NCBI GenBank assembly: GCA_020437105.1
Contig: JAGQWR010000058.1
Coordinates: forward strand, 1-50,254
Origin: Saprospiraceae bacterium
GTDB lineage: Bacteria; Bacteroidota; Bacteroidia; Chitinophagales; Saprospiraceae
Reading direction: 5' to 3'
Length of the DNA stretch: 50,254 bases
Position 1 is the first letter of the stretch, and every line of letters starts with the position of its first letter. This document shows positions 1-8,365 of the stretch, piece by piece. A program made the position numbers and the translations under genes. Under the pieces are notes generated by a model. That model was not told the origin of the DNA. It saw only the letters and a list, made by a program, of their open reading frames with translations, and ran no database searches.

Positions 1-3
1 CCT

Positions 4-20
4 TTCCGGATAAACCGGAA
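4..20. other. small hairpin at window start
   Basis: TTCCGG and CCGGAA form a perfect 6-bp stem around a 5-base loop. No T-run follows on the plus strand. It may be the end of a transcript entering the window or a chance palindrome; the rest of bases 1-190 shows nothing else I can support. Confidence 0.25.
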
Positions 21-191
21 ATATATACCTTTACTTAGGAAATTATAGCTCTAAACCGGGTGTTCCGGATTACGAATAGGTGAACGCCCATCGATCCTGG
101 TTTATTTTCGGCCAGCTACTACTCTTCGGTCCTTTTGGATTAAAAGCCCGGAATATTATATTTTTCACCAACTTGATTTCAGGATCAACGT

Positions 192-219
192 TTGGTTTAT
201 TCCTAAAGATATAGGTTTT
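192..219 (+). promoter_or_regulatory. putative promoter of the HD phosphohydrolase gene
   Basis: TTTG (-33, TTG at 192-194) and TAGGTTTT (-7, 212-219; 7 of 8 to TAnnTTTG counting both n) are separated by 17 bases. Predicted transcription start is about 23 bases before the ATG at 249. Inferred from the known Bacteroidota sigma consensus only. Confidence 0.4.
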
Positions 220-248
220 CAATTGCTAAAACGGTTTCTGAGAATTAT

Positions 249-1472
249 ATGCACAAAATGAAAATCTTTAATGATCCCGTTTACGGATTTGTGAGTGTTC
301 CTTATGGCGTTTTGTTTGATATCATAGAACACCCTTATTTTCAGCGACTTCGGCGGATCAAACAGGTTAGTTTGACACATTACGTTTATCCGGGGGCGCT
401 GCATACCAGATTTAGTCATGCGCTTGGAGCCATGCATTTGATGACCGAAGCGATCTCTGTATTGCGGTCAAAAGGAGTTGTAATTACGGACGAAGAATGT
501 CAGGCTGCCCAGGCTGCTATCTTATTGCATGATATCGGACACGGACCATTTTCGCATACACTGGAAAACACCTTGATTGATGTTTCCCACGAGGTAATCT
601 CTATGCGATTCATGGAGGAGTTAAATGAGCAATTTGGCGGGAAGCTGGATCTTACGATTCAAATTTTTAAAAATGAATACCACAAACCATTTCTGTTTCA
701 ATTGATCTCCGGCCAGTTAGATATGGATCGGATGGATTATTTAAACAGGGATAGTTTTTTTACAGGCGTTTATGAAGGTGTAGTCGGGTATGACCGCATT
801 ATCAAGATGCTGGATGTCCGAACTGGCGAATTGGTCGTAGAAGAAAAAGGTATCTATTCGATCGAAAAGTTTTTAATGGCTCGGCGGCTAATGTATTGGC
901 AGGTTTATCTCCATAAAACGGTACTATCGGTAGAGGAAATGATGCTCCGGGCATTGCGTCGTGCCAAACACCTGGCACAAAAGGGGACGCAATTTGCCGT
1001 TCCGGCCAGCCTCGCTTTTTTTCTATATGGCAATTTTAAACCGGAAGATTTCCTGAACGGCCGTAAAAAAATGCTGGAGCATTTTGCCAAACTGGACGAT
1101 AATGACATCGTAAGTGCCCTCAAGGTATTTCGGGAATGTTCGGATAAACTACTGGTTTTTCTGGCATCAAGTATTCTGGATCGCAAACTCTTTCGTCTGC
1201 GGTTTCAAAATACACCGATTGAGCCCCGGCGGGAGGCTCGGGTTATAGACGGAATAATGCAGGAGTTTGGACTGAGCCAGGAAGAAGCACAATGGCTATT
1301 AATTACAGGAAGTGAAACAAACAGCACCTATAATACATCCAAAGAGGAAATAAAGATTGTATATAAAGATGGACGAATTTCTCCGATGTCTGAAATTTCA
1401 GACTTCGGACTAACATCAGGCCTGATTAAAAAATATTATTTGGCTTATCCCAAAGTACTTGGGCATATTTAA
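249..1472 (+). CDS. HD domain phosphohydrolase (dNTPase/SAMHD1-like)
   Basis: A 407-aa cytosolic protein of the HD superfamily, related to the conserved bacterial proteins that resemble dNTP triphosphohydrolases and SAMHD1. The metal-binding pattern is visible: His57 in RFSHALG, His94-Asp95 in LLHDIGHGPFSH, and the later Asp in LDMDRMDYLNRD (about 158-163). The N-terminus (FNDPVYGFVSVP) is typical of this family, which argues for a start at 249 or at the second Met (258). Substrate is not readable from sequence; dNTP or another nucleotide is inference. It stands alone, converging on the gamma carbonic anhydrase gene with a 6-base gap. Confidence 0.88.
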   Translation: MHKMKIFNDPVYGFVSVPYGVLFDIIEHPYFQRLRRIKQVSLTHYVYPGALHTRFSHALGAMHLMTEAISVLRSKGVVITDEECQAAQAAILLHDIGHGPFSHTLENTLIDVSHEVISMRFMEELNEQFGGKLDLTIQIFKNEYHKPFLFQLISGQLDMDRMDYLNRDSFFTGVYEGVVGYDRIIKMLDVRTGELVVEEKGIYSIEKFLMARRLMYWQVYLHKTVLSVEEMMLRALRRAKHLAQKGTQFAVPASLAFFLYGNFKPEDFLNGRKKMLEHFAKLDDNDIVSALKVFRECSDKLLVFLASSILDRKLFRLRFQNTPIEPRREARVIDGIMQEFGLSQEEAQWLLITGSETNSTYNTSKEEIKIVYKDGRISPMSEISDFGLTSGLIKKYYLAYPKVLGHI

Positions 1473-1478
1473 GAAAGT

Positions 1479-1991
1479 TTATTCATACCAACTTGCATAC
1501 ATCACATAGTTGGAAGCAATCCGTTCGATCATTCCTTTAAGCTGCTCGGGGGCGATAGCCTTCACCTTTTTTGCCGGAACCCCCGCGTAGATGTAGCCGG
1601 TTTCCAGTTTACTGTTTTCCAATACCACGGCACCGGCTGCGATGAGCACCTGCTCGGAAACATGGGCGTGATCCATGATGATAGCACCCATGCCGATCAG
1701 TACATTATCTTCGATGGTACAGCCATGTACGATTGCCCGGTGCCCGATGGAAACGTTATTTCCAATTTGAGTAGATGCCTGCTCATAAGTACAGTGGATG
1801 ATCGCACCATCCTGCACATTTACCCGGTTGCCCATTCGAATGGAATGCACATCTCCCCGGATAACAGCCTGATACCAGACGCTGCATTCATCGCCCATAA
1901 CCACATCGCCGATTATAGTCGAATTTTCTGCAAAAAAGCAGCCATTGCCGTATTTTGGGTGAATACCTTTAAGTTGACGGATTAAAGCCAT
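1479..1991 (-). CDS. gamma-class carbonic anhydrase family protein
   Basis: A 170-aa left-handed beta-helix protein made of hexapeptide repeats (roughly residues 20-140), as in YrdA/CaiE/gamma carbonic anhydrases. Candidate zinc ligands are His66, His84 and His89, in the spacing used by the family, with Arg45 and Asp47 in the conserved RGD segment. Many bacterial members have weak or no shown CO2 hydration activity, so the reaction is uncertain. The open frame extends upstream to 2093, but the family begins at MALIRQLKG, and that start lies 1 base after the stop of the TraB-like gene. The two genes are therefore probably translated from one message. Confidence 0.87.
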   Translation of the reverse strand: MALIRQLKGIHPKYGNGCFFAENSTIIGDVVMGDECSVWYQAVIRGDVHSIRMGNRVNVQDGAIIHCTYEQASTQIGNNVSIGHRAIVHGCTIEDNVLIGMGAIIMDHAHVSEQVLIAAGAVVLENSKLETGYIYAGVPAKKVKAIAPEQLKGMIERIASNYVMYASWYE

Positions 1992-1992
1992 T

Positions 1993-2922
1993 TTAGGGTT
2001 TTTTGGAATTAATAGGCCGCAGCGTATATCCTTTTTGCCGAAGCAGGTTGACAACCCCCTGTTCGCCTCCGAGGTGCCCGGCTCCAACAGCAAAAAATGT
2101 CGGTTTTTCTGCCATCATTTTGCCCATTATCGGAATCCAATTGAGATTTCGATTGATCAGAAGTAGTTCTTCGTAGGGGGCATATTCAGAATCTGAGCTA
2201 CTGAAAGCATGCTGCATAGACTCAATATCCTGTGATTTGTATAGATCCACTAACATTTGCATCTCATCGACACCGCCTTCAGCAGGCGCGGCCTGAATCG
2301 ACTCCAAAAGCATATGTGCCTGGACAGAGTAGGGGATACTATCAAATAAACTGATTTGATACTCGGCAGTCTCTAACCCGGCAGTTTCCATCTTTCTGGA
2401 TTTGGCCATGTCATAAAACTCAAATTCATAGGAGATCATTTCGCTATCTGCATTACCGGGCTCCATGGTGCCCATGTCCATGTCGGCTACAGCCGAAAGA
2501 AAAAGCGGCTTAATGCGATCCAACATAAACATCGGGAGTCCCTGCTCGTCAAAATGATCCGATACAACCTGGTATTCCTCCTCGGTAAGCAAATCACTAA
2601 GACGAAGGCCATCATCCATAAACATTTGCATCATGAGTGAAATTTGAGAAAACAAACCTGTCATTTCTGCCAGGTCGATCTCAAAAGTGACACGTTTGCA
2701 GGCACTAAATGCTGTTTTGGTATCATCGGTCAAAAAGAAATCTTCTTTACCGATCATGTGAATGGTGCCATACAGGTAAGAAGGTGTTTGCAGGTCATTG
2801 CCGCTGATCTCCCAGAGTAGGGAAGATTCGTTGATAGGAGCAGCGGGGCTGTCCTGCCCAAAAAGTGGCAGAGAAAGCGTTAGAAAAAACAGGCTTACGC
2901 CGAAAAATAGTATTCGATTCAT
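1993..2922 (-). CDS. TraB/GumN family secreted protein
   Basis: A 309-aa protein with a clear signal peptide (residues 1-22, cut after a Leu-Phe-Gly-Gln segment). The TraB/GumN (Tiki-like) fold is shown by YLYGTIHMIG near residue 50 and a C-terminal GAGHLGGEQGV near 283; these Gly/His blocks carry the predicted metal-binding residues. Tiki relatives in animals are metalloproteases, but the role of the bacterial proteins is unknown. It is likely periplasmic or outer-membrane associated. It ends 1 base before the carbonic anhydrase start, so the two form a short minus-strand operon. Confidence 0.85.
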   Translation of the reverse strand: MNRILFFGVSLFFLTLSLPLFGQDSPAAPINESSLLWEISGNDLQTPSYLYGTIHMIGKEDFFLTDDTKTAFSACKRVTFEIDLAEMTGLFSQISLMMQMFMDDGLRLSDLLTEEEYQVVSDHFDEQGLPMFMLDRIKPLFLSAVADMDMGTMEPGNADSEMISYEFEFYDMAKSRKMETAGLETAEYQISLFDSIPYSVQAHMLLESIQAAPAEGGVDEMQMLVDLYKSQDIESMQHAFSSSDSEYAPYEELLLINRNLNWIPIMGKMMAEKPTFFAVGAGHLGGEQGVVNLLRQKGYTLRPINSKKP

Positions 2923-2957
2923 CTGTTGGTGATTTCAATTAGACTGGGTGGGTACCA

Positions 2958-2990
2958 CAAATTAAAAATAAAAATACGACCCTTTTTCAA
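2958..2990 (-). promoter_or_regulatory. putative promoter of the TraB/GumN gene
   Basis: On the minus strand TTG (2988-2990) is followed after 22 bases by TTAATTTG (2958-2965), one mismatch from TAnnTTTG. It lies 36 bases before the ATG. Confidence 0.35.
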
Positions 2991-3019
2991 GAAAGAGATC
3001 AATTGTCAGATTGGGTTGT

Positions 3020-3964
3020 CTATCGTGTGGTGTCAATGTCTTCAACTATTCGGAATAACATATTTAGATCCTCAAAAAATTCCCGAACAAGTTCAAAACT
3101 TATATTGGAACGGAAAAGGTAAGGCTCAAGTATATCTTTGGGTTCGGTTATGGCGATGTATCCTTTTTTGTTGATAAACGACAGGTAAATTTCCTTATTT
3201 GTGCTTTTGCGGTAGTTGACCAGGGCAGCTTGGGTGGGTTCAGAAAGCATATCCCGGAAAGAGGCATTTTCGGTGGCAAAAGTCATGAAAAGCTCCCGGA
3301 ATTCCTTGTTCCGCATGAAGCCGTCAATAGGTACAGCACGTTTTAGCGAGATGGCCTTCATAGACCTGGTGAGGTATTGCCTGAACTCCCGGGGCAAAAC
3401 CAATATTTCCCCTCTTGTGGATTCGTTAAACTCCGCACAGAGGTACACGCCTCTGAATACGTAGTTTAGACGGTCTCGGACTCTGGAGAACTCCCGCACA
3501 TTTAACTCGCACAGCTCAAATTTAGCCTCTCCAATAGAACCCTTTATGTAATCTTCTCCCTGATACACTTTCGGATTCGTTACAAAAATATTGCTTTCCA
3601 AAAAACGGGACTTGGAGATGGTTTTTTTAGGGTCGTATTCCAGGCGGCCATAGTTGATCCCGTCATCAATAAAATCAAGGATTAAGTTGACGATATGCGG
3701 TTTAAAGGTGATCCGAAATTTTTGAATCCGATACAGGAGAAAACTACTGTATAGTATAGTGGGGATGAGCAGGAAAAGTGAAAGGGCAAACTGGTTTAAG
3801 AGAAGTTGGAGGATAAACACCCCCAGGAATATCAGAATAGATATTAAAAACAGGAATAACAGGCGTAGCCGCCGACCTTCCAGACGCATAAGCTCCGGCT
3901 GAATCGTATGATTGTAGAATATTCGGAATTTCTCCAGTCGGTCATGTTGAATGTCGGCCTGCAT
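3020..3964 (-). CDS. DUF3137 family membrane protein
   Basis: A 314-aa protein with two adjacent hydrophobic helices (about residues 35-75) separating a short charged N-terminus from a long soluble domain. The soluble part has the DUF3137 pattern: LEYDPKKTISKSRFLESNIF, then YQGEDYIKGSIGEAKFELCE and a later VLPREF segment. Function is unknown. A TTG codon at 3997 would add 11 residues, but it overlaps the -7 box of a good promoter (3995-4002), so I chose the ATG at 3964. The gene is divergent from the T9SS cargo gene at 4169. Confidence 0.78.
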   Translation of the reverse strand: MQADIQHDRLEKFRIFYNHTIQPELMRLEGRRLRLLFLFLISILIFLGVFILQLLLNQFALSLFLLIPTILYSSFLLYRIQKFRITFKPHIVNLILDFIDDGINYGRLEYDPKKTISKSRFLESNIFVTNPKVYQGEDYIKGSIGEAKFELCELNVREFSRVRDRLNYVFRGVYLCAEFNESTRGEILVLPREFRQYLTRSMKAISLKRAVPIDGFMRNKEFRELFMTFATENASFRDMLSEPTQAALVNYRKSTNKEIYLSFINKKGYIAITEPKDILEPYLFRSNISFELVREFFEDLNMLFRIVEDIDTTR

Positions 3965-3994
3965 GTACGATGCTTTTAACAATGCTAAAATATT

Positions 3995-4027
3995 CAAATA
4001 TTGGAGTAGCAGTACTTTTTTGCCAAA
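3995..4027 (-). promoter_or_regulatory. putative promoter of the DUF3137 gene
   Basis: On the minus strand TTTGG (4023-4027) is followed, 21 bases after its TTG, by AATATTTG (3995-4002), one mismatch from TAnnTTTG. It decides the start of the gene: the TTG codon at 3997 would lie inside it. Confidence 0.5.
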
Positions 4028-4080
4028 TCAAAAGCAAAAGTTTCGCCTAAGCAATGTCGGATTGATTGCATTAAAGTGTG

Positions 4081-4110
4081 TTGTTAGAAAGTGTATGCCA
4101 AACACTTTTG
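4081..4110 (+). promoter_or_regulatory. putative promoter of the T9SS cargo gene
   Basis: TTG (4081-4083), 19 bases, then CACTTTTG (4103-4110), one mismatch from TAnnTTTG. The expected leader is about 50 bases. Confidence 0.4.
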
Positions 4111-4168
4111 CTATCTTAGCATCACGTATTATTATACACTTATTTTATTGTAAACCTAATTTGTTTTG

Positions 4169-4891
4169 ATGATGAAAGCTATTTACACAATTGCGTTTTT
4201 TTTATGCCTGGGTACCTTTGCTCAAGCACAGCAGGAAGTTGTTTCTGCCTGTAATTTACCTGATGGTGGCGTACAGATTACTTTTGATTACAGCCAAAAC
4301 TGTCCAGCTTCTCCGGGAAGCCTGGCAGGCTTAGCAAACATTGGATTCCACAGTGGTGTCAATGGCTGGTCAAATGTAGTTGATTGGGATGCCGCAACAG
4401 CTGTAAACGGAGTAAATGACGGAAGTGATATCTTCACCGTAACACTTACTGATCCTACAACTTATTATGGTGTTGCTCCAACAGAGTACAACTTTGTTTT
4501 CAATCAAGGTCCTGCAAATGCAGGTGCTCCTTGGGATGCAGAAGGTAAAATGGATGATGGTACTGGTACAGCATGTCTGGATTTCGCTATCCCGGTAGCA
4601 GACATTACCGAAGCTTGTCTTGTATCTGTTCATGATCTGAAATTGACTAATGCGATCTTTGTTGCACCAAATCCTTTTACTGAAAGAGCAGTGATTAACA
4701 TTGACAATGCAAATGCTGAAGTGTTTACTATTACACTTTCAACTCTTGCTGGTCAGACTGTTCGCCAGGTAACTGGTTTTAACGGTACACAGTATGAATT
4801 GGAAAGAGGCGACCTGAGTGCAGGTATGTACTTCATTACCTTCCAAAACGCAGAAGGCAAATTTGCTACTGAAAAAGTAGTGATTCGCTAA
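4169..4891 (+). CDS. secreted protein with T9SS type A sorting domain
   Basis: A 240-aa protein: signal peptide (about residues 1-20, ending AQAQ), an Ala/Gly/Asp-rich beta domain with two Cys pairs (about 25-150) that resembles carbohydrate-binding-type beta sandwiches in style but that I cannot assign, and a C-terminal T9SS type A sorting domain (about 165-240). The sorting domain has the usual APNPF, a GQTVRQV strand and the final GMYFITFQ...EKVVIR. It should be exported by the type IX system and anchored or released at the surface. Codons lean to the T/A-ending forms of highly expressed genes, and it has its own promoter and a strong terminator. Tandem ATGs at 4169 and 4172 both fit as start. 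Confidence 0.8.
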   Translation: MMKAIYTIAFFLCLGTFAQAQQEVVSACNLPDGGVQITFDYSQNCPASPGSLAGLANIGFHSGVNGWSNVVDWDAATAVNGVNDGSDIFTVTLTDPTTYYGVAPTEYNFVFNQGPANAGAPWDAEGKMDDGTGTACLDFAIPVADITEACLVSVHDLKLTNAIFVAPNPFTERAVINIDNANAEVFTITLSTLAGQTVRQVTGFNGTQYELERGDLSAGMYFITFQNAEGKFATEKVVIR

Positions 4892-4915
4892 GAAAGATTG
4901 TGAAACGAATCTTGG

Positions 4916-4950
4916 AAAGCTGTCTGGTTTTTGGCCAGGCAGCTTTTTTT
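4916..4950 (+). terminator. rho-independent terminator after the T9SS cargo gene
   Basis: AGCTGTCTGG pairs with CCAGGCAGCT (one G-T wobble) over a 7-base loop and is followed by seven T. It lies 25 bases after the stop codon. Confidence 0.85.
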
Positions 4951-5049
4951 ATGCTCAATTCCGATCGCATACAACCAAACCCATGCAGTTTTGTACTCTT
5001 TCTCTTGGGCTGTATGGAAATGAAATAGATCAACTTCAAATAAAAATCG

Positions 5050-5057
5050 TAATTTTG
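5050..5057 (+). promoter_or_regulatory. -7 promoter element of the bamD cluster
   Basis: TAATTTTG matches TAnnTTTG exactly and ends 7 bases before the bamD ATG, so the message would have almost no leader. No clear TTG is seen at -33. Confidence 0.45.
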
Positions 5058-5064
5058 CAGGCTT

Positions 5065-5913
5065 ATGAAATGTAGGGTATTCAATAATTGGCTAATAATT
5101 GGTCTGCTACTTGTAGGAGGAAGTTCCTGCAAATCTGAATTTGAACGCATACGATCCAGTGGTGATCCGGACGTGATCTATCAGGAAGCGCTAAAATATT
5201 ATGAGGAAGGAGATTATCTCAAGTCCCAAACTTTGTTGGAACTTGTGATTCCTGCTTTTCGTGGTCGTCCGGAATTGGAGGAAGTATATTTCAAATATGC
5301 CAATACCTATTACGAGCAGGAGAAATTTATTCTGGCGTCTTATTATTTTAAGAACTTCTCGAATACGTTTCCGACCAGTGAATTGCGTGAAGATGCGGAC
5401 TTCATGTCTGCCTACTCCAATTATCAGTTGTCGCCGAGTTTTCGGCTGGATCAGACCTATTCTGAAAACGCAATAGAAGGGTTCCAGCTATTTGTGAATA
5501 CGTACCCGGATAGTGATCGAATTGGTGTATGTAATACCCTGATTGATGAGTTGCGGAGAAAGTTGGAAGAGAAAGCATACGAAACCGGAAAGCTTTATTT
5601 CAACCTCAGACAATACCAATCGGCAACTTTGTCGTTTGAAAATATGTTAAAAGACTTTCCGGATACAGATAACGGAGAAGAGGTGCGATTCATGATCGTT
5701 AGATCCGCATACCTGCTTGCAGATAACAGTATCCTGGAAAAACGATTGGATCGATTTAATTCGGCCCGAAAATATGCTTCAGATTTTCTTCGCAAATACG
5801 GTGAAAGCCAATACCGCGATGATGTAGAAGCGTTTTTAGAAAATTCTGAAAAAAAGATTAAAGACCTACAAGATGTCGGATATCAAGAACAAGGTACAGG
5901 GACTAGATCCTAA
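5065..5913 (+). CDS. bamD: outer membrane protein assembly factor BamD
   Basis: A 282-aa outer-membrane lipoprotein of the BAM complex that folds beta-barrel proteins. The signal peptide ends in a lipobox with Cys22 (GGSSC), followed by tetratricopeptide-type helices: YQEALKYYEEGDY, then ANTYYEQEKFILASYYFKNF, and a third pair around the YETGKLYFNLRQYQSATLSF segment. Length and repeats fit Bacteroidota BamD. Its 3' end overlaps the start of rpoZ by 41 bases, and rpoZ and coaBC follow in the order conserved across the phylum. Likely regulated only by the housekeeping promoter just upstream. Confidence 0.93.
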   Translation: MKCRVFNNWLIIGLLLVGGSSCKSEFERIRSSGDPDVIYQEALKYYEEGDYLKSQTLLELVIPAFRGRPELEEVYFKYANTYYEQEKFILASYYFKNFSNTFPTSELREDADFMSAYSNYQLSPSFRLDQTYSENAIEGFQLFVNTYPDSDRIGVCNTLIDELRRKLEEKAYETGKLYFNLRQYQSATLSFENMLKDFPDTDNGEEVRFMIVRSAYLLADNSILEKRLDRFNSARKYASDFLRKYGESQYRDDVEAFLENSEKKIKDLQDVGYQEQGTGTRS

Positions 5914-6211
5914 CGTTCAGGCCCGCGATATGGTCGAACTGGTTAGCCAAACAGATAATGTGTATGAAACGCTTGTGATAATCACAAAACGTGCGCGCCA
6001 ACTTTCTGTTGATCTAAAGCACGAACTCCACCAAAAACTGGAAGAGTTTGCGACCACTACTGATACTATTGAGGAAATAACCGAGAATAAGGAGCAAATT
6101 GAGATCTCTAAATTCTACGAGCGCCTTCCTAACCCGGTAATCATTGCGTTGGATGAATACCAGAAAGGTGAAATTCACCACCATTACACTACGGAAAAGA
6201 AACCGCTTTAA
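5873..6211 (+). CDS. rpoZ: DNA-directed RNA polymerase omega subunit
   Basis: A 112-aa protein that assists RNA polymerase assembly. The omega core is seen in NVYETLVIITKRARQL (about residues 28-43) followed by KHELHQKLEEF and a C-terminal acidic/aromatic tail ending KFYERLPNPVIIALDEYQKG. This divergent form is usual in Bacteroidota. The start lies inside bamD (41-base overlap, different frame), which suggests translational coupling. The stop is 13 bases before coaBC, in the same conserved cluster. Confidence 0.88.
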   Translation: MSDIKNKVQGLDPNVQARDMVELVSQTDNVYETLVIITKRARQLSVDLKHELHQKLEEFATTTDTIEEITENKEQIEISKFYERLPNPVIIALDEYQKGEIHHHYTTEKKPL

Positions 6212-6224
6212 TTAGAGGTATCTT

Positions 6225-7430
6225 ATGAGCCAGTTGGCCGGAAAAAAAATTCTTCTGGGAATTAGTGGCAGCATTGCCGCTTATAAGGCCGCATTCCTTA
6301 CCAGACTATTGATAAAACACAATGCCGAAGTGCAGGTCTTGATGACCCCTTCGGCAATGTCGTTTATTAGCCCTCTTACGCTTTCCACCCTCTCCAAACG
6401 CCCTGTCTATACTGATGTAATCGGCGCAGAGGGCTGGAATAACCATGTCGAAATCGGGCTGTGGGCAGATGCACTTGTGCTGGCTCCGGTTACTGCCAAT
6501 ACCCTTTCAAAACTTGCTTCCGGACAATCAGATAATATGCTGGTAGCCAGTTATCTGTCTGCTCGTTGTCCGGTGTTTATCGCACCGGCCATGGACCTGG
6601 ATATGTGGAAACATCCGGCTACCCGCCGTAATGTGGCGCTGTTGGAGGGAGCTGGAAATCACTTTCTGGAAGTCGGTTATGGAGAGTTGGCAAGTGGTTT
6701 AATCGGCGAAGGCCGTATGGCCGAACCGGAAGAGATCCTTACCCGGTTGGAATCCTTTTTTGGCCAACAGCAAGACCTTGTGGGCAAAAAAGTACTAATT
6801 ACCGCCGGACCTACCTTTGAGCCGATTGACCCTGTTCGCTTTATTGGTAATCGCTCCTCCGGTAAAATGGGGATTGCTTTGGCCATATCCGCAGCGCGCA
6901 GAGGTGCTATGGTTCGTCTGGTCCTAGGCCCTACATCTTTAACTGTCTCACATCCTAATATTGAGGTAGTGCGGGTGCAAACTGCCCGGGAAATGTTTAA
7001 CGCTTCCTGCGAAGGCTTTGAAAATATTGATCTTGCTATACTTGCAGCAGCTGTCGCAGATTACCGTCCAAAAGACCAGGCTTCCGAAAAAATAAAAAAG
7101 AGCGGAAATGCCTTACAATTGGAATTGGTCCAGAACCCGGACATTGCCGCCACACTTGGCAAAATGAAAAAAGCCGGACAAATTCTTGTCGGTTTCGCCC
7201 TGGAAACCCAAAACGAAGAGGCCCATGCACGGGCGAAGCTGGAGCGAAAGAATCTGGACATGATCGTGCTCAATTCACTCCGCGATCCGGGCGCCGGATT
7301 CAATCATGACACAAATAGGATAAGGATCCTGCACCGGGAAAACAATAAGACAGCCGATTTTGAGTTAAAATCCAAGGCAGCTGTTGCCGAAGATATTTTA
7401 GACAGCGTGCTGCATTATTACCTGACCTAG
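6225..7430 (+). CDS. coaBC: bifunctional phosphopantothenoylcysteine decarboxylase/phosphopantothenate-cysteine ligase
   Basis: A 401-aa cytosolic enzyme catalysing two steps of coenzyme A synthesis: ligation of cysteine to 4'-phosphopantothenate, then FMN-dependent decarboxylation. The N-terminal flavoprotein half (1-185) shows LLGISGSIAAYKAA, the catalytic His in NNHVEIGLWAD (about 71) and the substrate loop APAMDLDMW. The classic motif there has Asn (PAMN); Asp at this place is, as far as I know, common in Bacteroidota. The ligase half starts at KKVLITAGPTFEPIDPVR and has AAAVADYRP and EKIKK. It follows rpoZ closely and precedes the PorD-like gene by 4 bases. Confidence 0.95.
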   Translation: MSQLAGKKILLGISGSIAAYKAAFLTRLLIKHNAEVQVLMTPSAMSFISPLTLSTLSKRPVYTDVIGAEGWNNHVEIGLWADALVLAPVTANTLSKLASGQSDNMLVASYLSARCPVFIAPAMDLDMWKHPATRRNVALLEGAGNHFLEVGYGELASGLIGEGRMAEPEEILTRLESFFGQQQDLVGKKVLITAGPTFEPIDPVRFIGNRSSGKMGIALAISAARRGAMVRLVLGPTSLTVSHPNIEVVRVQTAREMFNASCEGFENIDLAILAAAVADYRPKDQASEKIKKSGNALQLELVQNPDIAATLGKMKKAGQILVGFALETQNEEAHARAKLERKNLDMIVLNSLRDPGAGFNHDTNRIRILHRENNKTADFELKSKAAVAEDILDSVLHYYLT

Positions 7431-7434
7431 ACGA

Positions 7435-8349
7435 ATGAAGACAATGAAAAGATTTATCCTTTTATATTGCCTGTTTGCAGGACTGAGCACCAGTATTTCT
7501 GCACAAGAAATGATTGCTACTGTTTCTGTGAACACGCCAAACCTCTCCCTGACAGATCCAAAGGTTTTTCAAACCCTGGAAGCATCTATCGTTCAGTTTA
7601 TGAACAATCAGGTTTGGACAAACGATACCTATGAACCGGAAGAACGGATCAAAGTGAGTATCACCATGACCATCTCTGAAGAATACTCCGCAAATGTCTT
7701 TAAGGCAGATTTGGCGATTCAGGCTGTTCGCCCTGTTTACGGAAGTACCTATGAGTCGGCACTGATCACCCATATCGACCGGGATGTAACCTTTACCTAT
7801 GAGCAATTTCAACCATTGGAATTTGCACAAAACGGATTTAAGGATAATCTGTCACAGGTATTATCCTTTTATGCTTATATCATTTTAGGGCTGGATGGAG
7901 ATTCTTTTTCGCCTTTCGGCGGACAGCCGTATTTTCAAATAGCGCAAGACGTGCTAAATAATGTGCCTTCCTCTGTGCAGGCAGGCAATCCCGGATGGAG
8001 ATCTATTGATGGCAACCGGAATCGCTATTGGGTTATTGAGAATATTCTGAGTCCGAGAGTGCGGCCATACCGGCAGGCTATGTATGATTACCACCGGCAG
8101 GCACTGGATTTAATGGCCACAGATGTTGAATCCGGCCGAAAGATCATGTTACAGGCTTTGGAAGAACTCAATGGCGTAAACCAGGTTTATCCGAATGCAA
8201 TGATCATTCAGATGTTTACAAATGCCAAAGGTGGGGAGGTAGTCGAAATCTTTAAATTGGGTACCGTCCAGGAAAAAAACCGGGTGGTGCAGATCATGTC
8301 TAAGTTGGATCCATCCAATGCCCAGAAATACAGGGAGATTCGTTCCTGA
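7435..8349 (+). CDS. DUF4835 (PorD-like) secreted protein, probable T9SS accessory
   Basis: A 304-aa protein with a signal peptide (about residues 1-23, ending SISAQ). The family pattern is visible: VSVNTPNLSLTDPKVFQTLE near the N-terminus, YEPEERIKVSITM, a central FYAYIILGLDGDSFSPFGG (about 145-163) and a C-terminal LDPSNAQKYREI. This matches DUF4835, which I recall being named type IX secretion protein PorD in current annotation; that link to T9SS is knowledge of the family and not visible here. Its place 4 bases after coaBC is the usual one. A second Met (7444) is an equally good start. Confidence 0.85.
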   Translation: MKTMKRFILLYCLFAGLSTSISAQEMIATVSVNTPNLSLTDPKVFQTLEASIVQFMNNQVWTNDTYEPEERIKVSITMTISEEYSANVFKADLAIQAVRPVYGSTYESALITHIDRDVTFTYEQFQPLEFAQNGFKDNLSQVLSFYAYIILGLDGDSFSPFGGQPYFQIAQDVLNNVPSSVQAGNPGWRSIDGNRNRYWVIENILSPRVRPYRQAMYDYHRQALDLMATDVESGRKIMLQALEELNGVNQVYPNAMIIQMFTNAKGGEVVEIFKLGTVQEKNRVVQIMSKLDPSNAQKYREIRS

Positions 8350-8365
8350 ACCTAGTGTAATAAAT

